Shown: positions 37,801-49,864, numbered from the stretch's first letter. The stretch: DNA of 64,000 nt from Haemonchus contortus (GCA_000469685.2 LS997562.1:44830869-44894868), one strand, 5' to 3'. Numbers and translations: made by a program. The notes: generated from the sequence alone by a model not told the origin.

Positions 37801-40800
37801 ATTTGTACTCTTATTATGAGATATTAATAGCGAGAATTTTGTTTGGATTGAAGCGCCATTTCATATCTGAGATATTTTAAAACAATCAGAAAGAAATCTC
37901 GAGTTTCTGAAGTTCGCCTTCTATTCTGAGGTTTTAAATCGCAGCGATAAAATACACAACCTAGAACTGCGTCCTCCTTTTCCTTCTTCCGACATGAGCT
38001 GGCTACGTCATATGGCTTATAATTTGCTAAATGCTACGTTATAGACTATGCTGGGTAGCTGAAGATTCGCTCGATCATAGAATAATTGAAGAAATACTCA
38101 CCGACAATCCATATCATTTGAATTCATTGCTTTTGTTGGCCAACATTTTCCGGATGCAAGAAGATATTACTCAATCATGTGATCTGATAGGTTCATTCCT
38201 CTACATTGCACTCAGGTTCAAAAATGTCGAAGTGGAAGATTACTTTTACAATTTCAGAGCGAGGCATTTTCTATTGCGAACAAGCTATGGCAAGTACTTT
38301 TCACGCCAGTTCCTTTTACCATCGAATTGATTACTTGGATTATGAGAACAGGGCGTTTTATCTGTTGTTACATCGCCATATGATGAACTGTGTCCATAAG
38401 CGGTGAGCTTCTTAGATGATTGAACGTTAAGGTTGGAAGGTGATGAGCGCAAAGTAACTGTATAGTAGGGATGGCTTGATAGTTGAGAACAGTGTTAAAA
38501 CACTTGTATGCTGCATTCCTTCCTTTTTCAAAACATTCTTTTGATGCTACAATAACACTTTCTGCGAACAGGAGTTTTTGTCGCCTTAGCGTGCCAATTC
38601 TGATTTTTAGATGTTTCGAGACGGCACTGAACTATGCGAAGCTGATTCTGACCATGGATCCTCAGAGTGAGCCTAGTTTACGTTTTTTGTCTTGGTGGAA
38701 TTATTTGCAGTTGTTTTCTTCGCTTTCACAAATCCCTTCATTATGAGGTCTGGTACTCGAAAGATTAAAAGGATAAACCTTTTTGGCGTTAATCAGTCCC
38801 GCCTGGAAATGCCCCCCCCCCTCAAATTGACCTCTTCCACTCTGAAGCTTTCATTCGGAATCTTAGTGGCGTATCGAATGGTTATTACCCCATACCTCAG
38901 CTTGCAGTGCCCAGCCGATATACAAGTCAGTGCTTTTATCATCCTAGACCTTTTTATCAGCCTATCGCTTGTTGGTTTAGCCAGTATCGGTACGGGATAA
39001 AACCAGTGACCATGCAAGTGTAATAGTGCGCCACTACTCCTCCGCCCTCACTCGGAAGGTTACTTTGCTCTGAGTTAGTTAGTTAATTGGCAGACATCTG
39101 GGATAGTACTACGAACCTGGAATGAATTTTTTGCGATACAATCTTGCCGTTTGCTGGTTACCAGCTGAAAGTGGTTGTTAACCTTTTTTGGTAAATTCAT
39201 CGACAGATTTACTTTACAGTTGTGACAAGAGACAGGTCTAGTACCGCGTCATCTTGAACTTGCGACTTGGGTTTTGAAGAAGCATTCACAAAACAAATAA
39301 ACACAAGAAAACCGGGAGAGATTAGATCTGCCAGACGCATATCTTTCCTAATTTCTTTTCAGCGGGGTTTTGGCCTCAAAATTTTAGTCATAATTGCTGT
39401 TATTTTTTCAAATTTGAGCTTTTTCTTTTCAAAGTTAGAAGGAAGTTGCCATACATTACTGAATTCACCTTTACTCAGGAGATCCGCTCGCAGTGATGCT
39501 GATAATTGACACAATCGCGATCAAAGCAAAACAATACAAATGGTTGAAAGATTTCTATCGATGTTGCAAGGTATAGCTTCGGTATACTACATATAGATAA
39601 TTAGGGTTGAAGGGGGTTAAAAAGCTCCTTGAACTTGGAATTATTTTATTAATTAGGATTTCTATTTTTTGCTACGTCATCATTTTGAGGACTCATCCCA
39701 AGTTGAGTCTTGTTTCACCAACCATGGTGTCTGTCGCGCCGTCGGAGCGTCCCGCTGAGGCCAGTAAGCATCGGTGGTTGCTCAGCAGGGCGTCCCCGGC
39801 GGTGCGGCTAGGTGACCAGGGTCTTCTGCCCGCTCGCCATGCTCGTATTCAACTGCCACACGGACTTGGTAGGCCTTGGGCTGCCCCAGTCTCCCTTGCA
39901 GGCTCCTACGTGGATGGTACTGCCTCCGCAGTACGCTATGGGGTTGCTGGCCCAGTGCCGAGCTCCCTCGGACACTGGGCAAAGGGGTTCCACCACGGCC
40001 TACGTGGTTATTCCCTGCATGCCAAGAATAACTGTGATATGTCCGATGTTACTGACATCCTACGTATGGCCAGCACACATATATCATATACGTTTTATGA
40101 TATACTACGTCGATACGATATTGATTATGGATACGAATAAATGGATGAAAATACTATGGAAATACTGTGAGCAATACTATAGAAAAATACTATGAATAAA
40201 AGACAAGAAAATATATACAAGAGTTAAACCACACTATAACCTACGGTCTTGGGGTACGATCCGATCTCAAGCTCAACCAGGCTCCATCCAAGCCTTCCCA
40301 CCTCCTTTGGGGCTCCGCTGCATCCGGGTCCTTGTTGGCAGTGGACCATCTTCCGGTTGTTCCATTTGACTACGATCCTTGCAGCTTGACTCCACTCTTG
40401 AGATGGCATATGAGCGGTATTGAGAGCCCATCGGGGGCTTCGTCGTTGTTGCTGACGTTGAAGGCCCAAGAGCAGTCGAGAAAGCAGCCGTCCGAGGCGT
40501 TGACACGATGATGGAATGAAGGATGCAACGCCTAGAGCGGCTAGAGTCCGCCGCCACGTGGCAAACTCTAGCTCTCTGCGGCGTACGGTGCCTTCCCGGC
40601 GGGACTACGCGCGCGCCCAGGCGAGGCGGCCTTTAAGTCGTCCGAACGGCACGACAGTGTCGTTCATGGATGCATCTTTTTTCTCCTCTGAAAACAAGGC
40701 AGTAAAGGAATTATCCAATTTTTTTGATTCGGCTCACTCCAAACATTCGATCTGTGTAGTCAAAATGGTGCTCTAAGGTATGCTGGGCATTAGCTTGAAG

Positions 40801-43800
40801 TGACATGTAACGCGAGGGAATGCAGTGAGTGGAGCTGGTATCGAGTTCTTGATCAGCAGAACTTTGATCTGATGAGGAAAATTGCCAAGGACTAGTCGAA
40901 ACTGCACACTTGCGCTCTCAAATTTATTTCAGAAGTACGATATCCTCTCTCCAAATGGTAGCCTTTCTTGTGGCTCTACAACGTTCCTTTTCAATTTTGC
41001 ACTCTAGTCACCAGAGGCAAAACTACTATAAACTAGTACTTGTCGAAAAAAAAAACCGAAATTTTCAGTTAAGCTATTTGTAAGATATGTTCACGTAGGT
41101 TTCAAAATAGGGAAATGTATCACGTTTATAGTGTGATGCCAAAGCTCCTTCAATTCTATATTAAGTTACGTTGTACCAGTCGTGGTATCAGTCGTTATGT
41201 TTAAAAAAAAAGGGAAATGTTTTCAAAAAGGTTCTCATCAACAAACTGGATTGCAGGACTGGAAAAATCTGGACAAATTACCGAATTTCTGCTATTCCAT
41301 GGCGTTAGCACAGTTCTTGGATTCGAAAACTGATGAGGATTCCGAGCTTGCTGATATAATGGTTATTTACGTTCCCTTTGTTGTTCTGTGCTAATGCCAA
41401 GTTTATCTGAAATCCGTCAGGGTTGTTGCAGCTTTCTGATGCGATGTGTGCGTTCCCCGGAGTTGTGACGGTACTTCTGGATAAACTACAAATCGAGCCT
41501 GATGCGCTCGTGGAGACCCATCGACATTTCGGAACATTTGCTCTTAACAAGTGAGTGCAACCAAACTTTGTTTTCCTTTCCTCGAGCCCACTGTTAGATA
41601 ATACCAAAGAACCTACAAAATTCTTTAAAGTTAAGAGAATCCGATGGCTTGAAGATGATCTACAAAGTCTATGTCGGTGAGATTGCCGAGATTTGGAAAG
41701 TGCCAGAAACTTTGTCATGGTTGGAGCATATTACACGGCAATGTGCTCAAAATGAGAACTATCAAAAGGAGATGGACATCTGGAAAGAAAAGTACGTTAG
41801 CATTTCTTTTCTGAAATTTTTTCGTTTTATACCATGCGATCTCTCTTCATTGTAACCTCAAACCGAGAGCATTGCCCAATTTGATCATGTTTGCTAACAA
41901 CCTTTGATCTGCCAATCAAATCTCTGGCATTGTTTTGAGCTAGATTTTCAAAATGTCTGATATATGTCTTTATCGTTTGCCTGCAACCAGGTCCTGGACC
42001 AGAATAGACTCCCACAATCAGAAATATAAGAGCGGGCAAGGGAAAGTAAGGCTGTTGTAAATGGTGATCCAAGTTTGATAGCTGCACCCATATCACTTAA
42101 ATTCTCATTTGTCCGAAAATCATATGTCACATTTTTTCCGTAAAAATTTTTTGCAATCAGGTATCACCGATGACTGATCGTGACAGGATTTGTTGTCTTT
42201 CAAATATTCGCTTAAACGAAATTTAGAAGTAGTACAGAGAAGGGCTTGCCAGTGAGCAATTTTCTGGTAATCACGCGACATGCCGTTTCAAGCACATATG
42301 AGCCCAAAACGCTTGTGACCAAAACTCTAACATCTTCATCCAAATCAAATGAATAGTGAACAAAAACTCATTCTTTACAAAGAATGAAAATTGTGACAGT
42401 GTAGACGTGAGGCACTTCACGTTCCGTTACTGCCCACTCAGCAACCGAGTAACAAAGTCTGGATCGGGTGATATCTAAAAAACCTTCCAAGTTGCGTAGC
42501 ATCTTGGTGATCTTGTTTCTTTTTTTTTCTTTCTTTCAACTTGTGGAAATGATCTTTTTTGTAATAGTGGAATAAAATACTCAAGCTCACTCTCTTTTTC
42601 CTATCGCGAGAATAGGATGCAGGTTTGTTTGTATGATGTATTTCGAGCTCTTTTAAACTGCTGATCCATTAAATAGTAAATTGGCAAAAGTTACTCAATG
42701 CGTGGGCAGTAGGATACAAGTTCATTTTGGGTTTCGCTTTGGACACTGACTGTTCACTAACAAGCTTGGATTTTGAGGATTGCGTCAAATTAATGCGTAT
42801 TCAGGTATATTTCTGGATACAAACTGAAATGTCATTCTCAAGGGATTTTGTGAGGTCACTGTCTGAACGCTTTGCCCTATGCGCTTAGAGCGATTTGCAA
42901 TAAGCTGTAAGCTTATAAGCGGATGGAACTTTGTCAAAGCTGTGAGCAGATGTTCGTCCCTTTCTTCCATTCGCAAGGATTGTGACGAAAGTTGGCATGA
43001 CATTAATCGCCTGTTCGTTCCGACATAAATTATTTATAAAATCGATTAATATCCATAAAAAGTCGTCACGCTATGTTGTTAGGTGTTGATCACGCCATAT
43101 TATTGGGCTTTAACACTACTTCTTCTTTGCCAAGGCTTGGAAATTCCGGAATATGGGGATGGAGAGGTTCCGGACAACTATGGCCGCCAGGTTATTAAAA
43201 GGAGAAAAAAACACGATAAAACTGAGTGATTCCTTGAGCATTGTTTATTCAGCAATATTCAGGTTGGCATTAGTATCGCTCGGGCCGATTGTTCTTCTTT
43301 TCGTAAATCACGCGCGCTTTTCCTTCTTTTTGACTCCTCTCTTCCTAGCCATGCAGAACCATTACTGTCTAAAAAAGTAAACATGATTTTCTTCAGACGT
43401 CAACGTTTATTCGTCGGCATTCCGCCCAATATCCGCCGTTTGGCCGTGCTGCTTGGCTTCGAATCATCTTCTTCCAGCGTCACTGATCCAGTTCCTCCTG
43501 TGAATGGAAGGGCGCGGTGAATACGGTTTTTGATGCCTTTGTTTTGTTCCAATTCGATAGCTGTTCGGATCCTGCATTTTTCGAAAATCTTCTAGGGGTG
43601 GTATAAAGTACCTACGATTTTGGATACGACCCTGACAGTGTTAAGGAACGTCTTTTTCAGGTATACTCGTGATGTTGCAAATCCAAATCGACCGGATTCG
43701 TTTCTGTCTGGTTTCTTTCACTCGATTTGGCCAGACTATGACAGTGTTAGTGTTCGTCTCACTTGTCATGAATACACACGTTCGTTGACAAATGGCACCA

Positions 43801-44114
43801 AAAGCTAGTGAATTTAAGAAATGCCGTATAAATAATTATATTTTCCAGACTTTTGATTTTATTTTCGCTCAATTACAGTCACTTTCGCATCTCTGACCTT
43901 CCTTAAATGACTTCTGACTCATGTCAGAAGTCATCTACATTTATGCCTTCTTCGCGCTATATCTTTATGCCTCAGTGATGCAATGCTTTTCTTACAGGAG
44001 GAGCATCTGCGCGATGTACTGCAGAGATTACGTGAACAAATGCAACAAATTCTATTTGCCCCAAGCACTAGTTCTGATCAGGCGAGACCACCAGAACCAG
44101 ATGCTGGCACCTGA
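34810..44114 (+). CDS. TCF25: TCF25/NULP1 homologue (ribosome quality control)
   Basis: Fifteen exons in phase encode about 617 residues: 34810-34936, 36699-36973, 37048-37173, 37322-37421, 37496-37580, 38045-38190, 38258-38402, 38611-38666, 39479-39570, 41257-41361, 41432-41550, 41636-41791, 43397-43516, 43661-43745, 43998-44114. The order matches the family. It has an MSTKHLRRLIEE start, an acidic linker and a Lys-rich tract. The Tcf25 domain follows with ILTDNPYHLNSLLLLANIF, ENRAFYLLLHRHM, LPNFCYSMALAQFL, CAFPGVVTVLLDKL and LSWLEHI. The tail SGFFHSIWPDYDS leads to a short charged C-terminus. TCF25 is the metazoan counterpart of yeast Rqc1, acting with LTN1 on stalled 60S nascent chains. 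Exon 2's acceptor (TGCCCAG) is the least certain. Introns 1, 8 and 9 hold a mariner relic, a SINE and a GC-rich insertion. Confidence 0.9.
35065..36333 (+). mobile_element. Mariner-type element, complete ends, decayed transposase
   Basis: At 1269 bp it has the usual mariner size. Perfect terminal inverted repeats (CAGGGTGTCCCAAAATTATT and its complement, about 26 bp) are flanked by TA on both sides. The + strand carries a frameshifted transposase relic, including a segment corresponding to the block around the second catalytic Asp (FVVFSGQENFYY in place of the usual FSDEKIF). It sits in intron 1 of TCF25 in the same orientation. Near-perfect ends with a ruined gene suggest a fairly recent insertion of an already inactive copy. 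Confidence 0.85.
37715..37819. repeat. 55 bp tandem duplication
   Basis: The block starting CAGCTACTGCTTAATGTTCT at 37715 is repeated from 37770 with only one or two changes. It lies in TCF25 intron 5 and looks like a recent local duplication. Confidence 0.85.
38905..39058 (-). mobile_element. tRNA-derived SINE, copy 2
   Basis: It has the same plan as 21897-22080. On the minus strand it has GGCGGAGGAGTAGTGGCGCAC, a box B-like GGTTTTATCCCG, then GCACTGACTTGTATATCGGC. It is inserted in TCF25 intron 8, antisense to the gene. The degraded box B indicates an old copy. Confidence 0.55.
39712..40680. mobile_element. GC-rich repeat-like insertion in TCF25 intron 9
   Basis: Two GC-rich blocks (39712-40020 and 40224-40680) flank an AT-rich stretch with a repeated ATACTATG-like motif (40090-40200). 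Base composition differs sharply from the surrounding intron. Overlapping 60-177 codon frames on several phases reflect the high GC content. A LINE 3' end with its tail, or two adjacent repeats, would fit; I see no reverse transcriptase motif. Confidence 0.4.
43906..43933. repeat. 11 bp inverted repeat (hairpin)
   Basis: ATGACTTCTGA and its exact complement are separated by a few bases, in the last intron of TCF25. It may be chance or a MITE remnant. Confidence 0.5.
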
Positions 44115-44386
44115 ACCAGCCATCAGAGGCCTGTTTCCATTTTTTCTTTCTTTGACGTTTAGGTTGTGGGTTTTCCTGATAAAAACTGTGATATGATAAA
44201 AATGAATTCTAAATAGTTTCGTTGTTATACCGGTGAAAGACACCGGAACGCGCTTAGACCTTGTGGTTGCATTCTTTTCTGCCCTATACACAATTCAAGG
44301 CAGATTAGGGGTGTTTCTTTGCCGTACTGTTCACCTTGCGTGTTCTTTGTCCAATAATTTTGTTTTGGGTGTGAAATTGAATTCTA

Positions 44387-44579
44387 AATAAACTTTTATT
44401 GACAAACACAAAATGGAGAAAAGGCACAATGTCTTGATACTGTATCACTTGATGAATAATAATGACATATTGACTAAGTAGATTACCCGCCCATTTGCGT
44501 AGGATTACCAAATCAGCAAGTATTATGGTGAAGACAACAAATTCTAAATGATACTGAGTACACGTACATAAATTTTCAG
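44387..44579 (+). promoter_or_regulatory. Operon-like junction after TCF25
   Basis: AATAAA at 44387-44392 is followed 187 bp later by a consensus AATTTTCAG acceptor ending at 44579, 8 bp before the next ATG. The arrangement repeats the one before IBA57. Confidence 0.45.
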
Positions 44580-44587
44580 GAAGAAGA

Positions 44588-45385
44588 ATGGTTGTATCAG
44601 GTAAAGCCGTTTTTATTAATTTGCTGTACTATGGAGGGAAAGCCTTGGAAGGTGGAAACTTAGCTTCTTCAAAGTGCGTTCTGTCTAGGACTGCGCCCGG
44701 AATCTGATGGTTCTTACTCCCTAGCTGTAAAAAGAGCCAAACTATTGATAAGTCAGTATTTACCTTGCATGGCGGGGGTCGGAGAGGCTAGAAGCGATTT
44801 ATTGACTTGCCTTGATGTAACCAACAACTTGAATATCTATGTGGCTACTTATGTCACTGGCTGTGCTAACGAGTATTTTTGGATCTACCTAGATATATTT
44901 TCTTTGAGTGATGTGCTGTAAGTACCATGAGGAAGAGCTGGGTCATGAAGTTCTGCCGTTCTCGTAACGTATGGATTTGAGTGGTTTAAAGCTTACCTCC
45001 GGAGTACTTCAGCACATCGCTCATAAGGTCGCTTGGCTGTCCTCTTCCATTCGCACCTCTGCGCATCTAATGCATCCTTATAATAAACAGTCTGTCCGGG
45101 AAGGGTTTCTTCGAGATACGATCCTTCTAGGGGTGCAAGTTACAAATAAAAGTAAGGAAACGCAGAATAAAGCTGCTGTTTGAAGGTTCTTAGATGAATC
45201 ACAATTCCTAGTATGTTCCAAATTAGGTGCCCGTAAGGGTTTTGTGGCAGATTATGGGGCTTTGTCTCTTGAACTCGAAGTATTGGGTTAGCTAAGGTAT
45301 GAGTGCTTCTTCGGAGAATTCTGTATAATCGGTATTAGTTTTTCAGACTGTAGGTTCAGTAAGTTCAGAAAAGATGAGCGATTGA
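44588..45385 (+). CDS. Unidentified 178-residue protein, fourth gene of the cluster
   Basis: Five exons in phase (44588-44600, 44689-44917, 44982-45151, 45194-45279, 45347-45385) give 178 residues. I do not recognise it. The first coding exon is only 13 bp (MVVS plus one base) between a TTTTCAG acceptor and GTAAAG; introns are short (42-88 bp), all with GT-AG ends. The body is globular: SYSLAVKRAKLLISQYLP, CLDVTNNLNIYVATYVTG, GVLQHIAHKVAWLSSSIRTS, FLVCSKLGARKGFVADYG. The tail is acidic and ends SEKMSD. No signal peptide; the Tyr/Phe/Leu-rich centre is not a clear membrane span. Its place behind TCF25 with operon-like spacing suggests co-transcription. Consistent phases over four junctions argue against chance. 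The U3 acceptor (TTTGAG) is the weakest. Confidence 0.6.
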
Positions 45386-46390
45386 AGGTTTTATCAGCTC
45401 GAAAAGAAAAAGCAGCGAGCTCATCGCAGTCACATACAATCCGACGGCGAAAATCAGCTCGACCCTGAAATCAGCAAATGATTTTTTCCTGACTTTGACA
45501 GTGATGAGAGAACTTATGAGATGTGGCTCTCTTTTGGATGCCCAGAAGAACTGCTTTCTACTTTTAAAAAATTGGAGTTGCGCTGACTTTGATCTCCGCC
45601 AAGGGTTAGAGTAATTGAGAGTGAAATACTGATAGAGCGAAACTTGTGAAGATAAGTTGTGAAGAGAGTAAGAAATCAAAAAAGTCGTCGGTGATGCGTT
45701 TCCGTAGGAACTTTGCTCTACCGCGAGGGAGACGGAAGAATAGCGCATGAGTTGCCACCTTATAACGCTAGAGTTGTTAGGTCTGGATAGCGTTCTTGTT
45801 TCAATGACTGTCCAAAAATGAAGGACATACAGATGGAGGACTAGTTTCTCCACTGTCCAATCTCATTTTGAGCGCTCATGTATTAGGCCCCACTCAGAAA
45901 GATAGTGACATCTGAGTGGCTACTTTTCATCTACTGCGGAGATTTGCTTATGTATTTAAATGTCAGTCTGAACCTTAACACTTGCACTACGCTCCTCTTC
46001 AGACCAGTCTGGTTAAGCTAAGCCATCTTGGTAAGATAGAAAGCTTTGCAGGTGTCTTTGGGTAGGTATCGGAATCTCCGTTGGGTCGTTGAGTCCGATC
46101 CGCGAAGTACGATGCAGCAATGACTGAAGTTTCTCTAGTAATACTGCCTTAACTTTCCGAGCAAGATGCGGTTATTCGCGCTTGACGAATTATTCATAGA
46201 AGGAGCTTCTTCCTATGCATATCTTGCATTGAGTTGCATTCAATAGTGAGTAGGTTACTCTGAAGTGTTTCATTCTGAATGCTCGTTCAGGTCCTCCTGT
46301 CTTGAACAGACACCATGTATAGTGAACTGCAAAAGTGCAACGGCTAGAAGTTAGTTTATGCTGTCATTTCTCGTGGATCATATCTTTTAG
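45386..46390. other. Intergenic, no gene assigned
   Basis: The minus strand has a 162-codon frame (45365-45853) overlapping the last exon of the preceding gene. Its composition is ordinary but it has no splice context and I do not accept it as a gene. A + strand segment at 46288-46346 is open and bounded by an acceptor-like GTTCAG but does not join the next candidate exon in phase. Confidence 0.3.
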
Positions 46391-46478
46391 AACAAACCAT
46401 TCACTTTGGCGAGATTATTTGGTCAAGACACAACACCTGAAGGAGATGGGGACGATCTACCAAAAGCGCCACCTAGAA
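46391..46478 (+). CDS. Candidate orphan exon
   Basis: Bounded by TCTTTTAG and a GTAATC donor, it encodes FTLARLFGQDTTPEGDGDD and then LPKAPPR, an Asp/Pro-rich protein-like peptide. The neighbouring exons of the same gene could not be joined in phase. It may belong with the candidate exons at 48552, 49790 and 50150. Confidence 0.3.
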
Positions 46479-46539
46479 GTAATCTGCACCTCTTCCTTGT
46501 AGTAAGCTGAACCAAAGTCCTAGTGCTTGGGTAGGACTT

Positions 46540-46625
46540 CCCTTCCAGAAAGGTCAAGTCCTTGTCTAGGAATTTGGCCAGCTTTCTCGAAATGTTATAC
46601 TCATTAAACGCGTGAAATGCATTTA
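46540..46625 (-). pseudogene. eIF3e-like N-terminal fragment
   Basis: The minus strand reads NEYNISRKLAKFLDKDLTFL within an open 79-codon frame. This matches the invariant N-terminal block of translation initiation factor 3 subunit e (the pattern EY[DN][LI][ST]..[LI]A.FLD..L.F). The match stops after about 20 residues, and the expected continuation (PLLEFL...) is absent in every frame. It is best read as a small fragment or a chance resemblance. Confidence 0.3.
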
Positions 46626-47019
46626 CAGTTGCAGAGACGGGTGAGGTAGAGCTCGGCACCATTTTTTCGGTTTGTTTTTTCCGAATTTTTTTTTGCCTAG
46701 AGAATAGTTGTCGTCATGCTTCGCTAAGAGTCAAGTCTTATAGGCCATATTGCGTTTTGAGAGAAGTCTTGGAAAGTTTGCAGGAAATTCAATTTCCCTT
46801 GCTGCTTACGTTGTTGGCGAGAATGCTGACCGCGATTTTCTGCGACAAAATTGTTTGCCCAGCATATGGCTGGCTTTTATAAAGTTTTTGAATTCTTCCT
46901 GAATTGAATGTTTCGAAAGTCCGAAACTCTGTGCGGACTCTGCGTGCAAGGTATGCAGGGCAAGGTTCAAAAGGCAACGAAATCTCTCCCAAGACTAGGA
47001 AACATCTACACATTATGGC

Positions 47020-48540
47020 TCTTTTAAACAGTCACAGTTTTTTGTTGCCAGCCTTGCCATGAGAAAAGGTTCTGTAGGGACGATCCGGTATCACCTATAC
47101 CACCTGTGGTCCCGTTGATCATCAGGGACCCAGAACGTCTCTGTTCTTCTCTGTTGCGACCCAGTGTAGTCCAGGGGCCCTCCTCGCTCGAGGAACACGG
47201 AGCATAGCATTCCTTCTTACAGAGCTTTGGTAAAGGCGCATCGCACTAGCGGCAGTCCTGGGGTTCGTTTGAATTCCCGAGAAATCCAGTCAGTAACCGC
47301 CCCGCTCAACAATCATCGCGAAATCGCATGATATGTCCGGCCCACAAAACTGGAAAAAAGGAGCGGGACGAGCTGGTACAAAAATTGGTTGCTGCAGAGC
47401 GTTTCTATTCATTTGGAATGTTCACCACGCGAAATTTTTAAGAGAAAAAAAAATGGTTTCGCTGGCAGATTAGTCTAATTTTTTTCGATTATACATCCTT
47501 TTTTTGTAGTTTGTTTGAGCATCGTCGCTCTCACAGCTCGTCATAGATATTTTCGATGTAAATGAGGCTTTTCATATGATATTTGTTCCAAAATTAAAAT
47601 TCATCTCGAAATCGCACCTGAAGACTCAAAAACCGGTTTTCTAGGAAAAATTGAGAGCTACTTTGTGTCTTTACGCTAATACCAGCTGCTTTGCGAAAAT
47701 CCATCCATCAGCTGCCTAATGCACTGATGGCGCACACTTTTCCTAATCGATTAGCATAGACTTCAAAAAAAGGCTGATTCTTGCTTAATGAACATGGCTG
47801 CCTTATCGGCACGTTAGAAGCATTCATTTAGGAAATTGAAGGGCATTTGTTGGACAACTCTATTCCTAGAATGTGCGGCACTTCATGACGACTTTTCATT
47901 GCAATGCCTTCGCATGATAAGGATACTACGAGGTGGGCTATGAGAGAAATATATCTGAACGGGAAATTAGCGCAATGGTTATCTTCTACGAAGCTACTGT
48001 ACCGGTTAGGAAGGTTGTGAAGAAGGATGTTACGGGGAGGGATGTCGCTGTTGCGTTTTTACCCGGCCTGAGCGGGTTTCCCCTGTATCAATACCCAGAT
48101 TAGGAGAAGCGGAAGCACAGTTCAGGGTGGAAATCTTAAGGAAGAAAGGAATAAGTTATGGATTTTTGGCGATCGGCGAATAGCATATGGTTGGAGATTG
48201 TTGAGTATATAAAACTATGATTCTATAATGAACAAATACATTTCGCTGCTGCCTCCATAAAAATTGGAAGAGGAAAAGGAGAATAAAGAAGTCTCGGATT
48301 TTGATCGCGCTAAGGTTTGATTTCTATGACAACACTCCAAATCCATAAGAATTCAAAAGAATTCAAATCTTTATAGAGGCGTTTTCAGCTGATCGAAATT
48401 GTCAGGGTTGTAATTACTCGAAGCTCTGACATGTGCAGGTGTTGTAGGAGCATTCCATTAATTCAAAGGAACGAGCCAGAATAGGCGTTCGCATAATGAT
48501 TGCTTTCAATTCAATTGTTTTTTTTACTACTTTTTGTCGG
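47020..48540. other. No gene recognised
   Basis: GC-richer patch at 47080-47330, then AT-rich sequence. No supported coding segment, RNA gene or TIR pair. Confidence 0.3.
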
Positions 48541-48551
48541 TCGACAAACAG

Positions 48552-48678
48552 GGGAACCGAGTTCTGTCCCCATCCAACCGTTTCGCCACCTCCAATGCGT
48601 GACATTTATGAAAGTTTGAGCAGTCTCAAGAATCTCTCGTGTTTTTCGGAAAGTGATGAGATGCAACGAATGTTCTAG
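48552..48678 (+). CDS. Candidate orphan exon
   Basis: After a GACAAACAG acceptor, a frame of about 42 codons reads TEFCPHPTVSPPPMRDIYES then LSSLKNLSCFSESDEMQ and stops at 48676-48678. It could be a terminal exon, or it could splice from an internal GTGATG donor. It looks like regulatory-protein sequence, Ser/Pro-rich; no family recognised. Confidence 0.35.
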
Positions 48679-49789
48679 CTATTAAATTTAAGCTAGATAA
48701 ATAGAAACAGAACTAGCTAAGGTGGCATCCCTCATTAATTGTCTACGTTCAAGTGCAAATCCGTGGCCATACCATCCGAACATTGCTTCCCACTGGGTTC
48801 AATGATTCCTTAGAAAGCTCCTTCACTTTATTTATTCCTCCCTCCACTGCTTACTAAGGGCTTCTACGAGCTATGCAGATCAGATGAAAATTCAAAGGTT
48901 TTTTGTGAAAATTTGATTTGTCATTCAAAAAGGGGTTGATTTCCCGTTGCGATTATTTGACGTTTTATTCAATATGGTGCAAAGCTTGACCCTTCTGCTT
49001 CAGATGCTAACAAAGCGCTTCGTATAAATCACTTATTAGCCTCTAGGTGTAGTCCAGCAGGACCAGCTGGCTGGGCCGAATTGGGAAAAACCCCAGCGAA
49101 ACTACTCCTTTCATTGTTTCTCAGGTCCACCGTATACCTAAAAGGCTAAAAGCGTCATAAAAGCTCTTTAGCCATTATTGCCAGTTCGTAAAGCTTTGAT
49201 AGATTACCATTACATGCTAAGGCAGCAATTGACGGTGGCTTAACGACCCAGCTACTTCATTGAAGGCTCTTGTCTGCACAAATAGAATGTGGTGATACAT
49301 AATTGTTTTCGTCTGTCCAATTCAATTTGAATGTGGGACCTTAGTATTCCTGGCGTAAACGTCGGCATTGGAACATGGTTTAAAAGCTAAGGGTTTTCGC
49401 AGGCAAAATTGTTGATAATTGGTTGGTAGAATTCGACGCTCAAATGTTAGGCTTCTAGGAACACAAATTCAGGAAAACGCTATTGAGCCAATCTCTCTTC
49501 GAGGGAAAGGGAGATTTGAAGAGCAGAGTTTGAGTCAAATCTAGCGAGTACGTAGGATGAGGCATCCAACAATGTATGGACTATCAAAAGCAAAGCATAA
49601 CTCACTTGGTCAAGGTGACGCCGGCCACTTCTGCACGATATCTCACCTCTTCTGTTTTATCATCTAAATAAAAGTCTATCATCGTGTTGCAATTGGGTGC
49701 ATAACTTCAAAATTGCTAAGCAGTCTCTCTTCCCGGCTCAGCCACAGCCTTTTCTTTTCTCTGTTTGTCATCCACTCATCCATTTCTAG

Positions 49790-49864
49790 CGCATACAATA
49801 GCTCAATATTTGCCACCCTTGTTGGCCGTTGAACAACCTCGAGGACACGCCAAGACTTTCGACG
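49790..49864 (+). CDS. Candidate orphan exon
   Basis: Bounded by CATTTCTAG and a GTACCG donor. The peptide is HTIAQYLPPLLAVEQPRGHA followed by KTFD. Composition is protein-like, but neighbours could not be joined with confidence. Confidence 0.3.

Noticed and set aside
39607..40195. 177- and 127-codon + strand ORFs
   Set aside because: They follow the high GC content of the insertion in TCF25 intron 9, with several frames open at once.
45387..45470. Basic 30-codon frame after the fourth cluster gene (KVLSARKEKAASSS)
   Set aside because: It would need a different splice phase from the preceding exon, which already ends in phase at 45385.
45365..45853. 162-codon minus-strand ORF
   Set aside because: It overlaps the last exon of the in-phase + strand gene, has no splice or start context and no recognisable motif.
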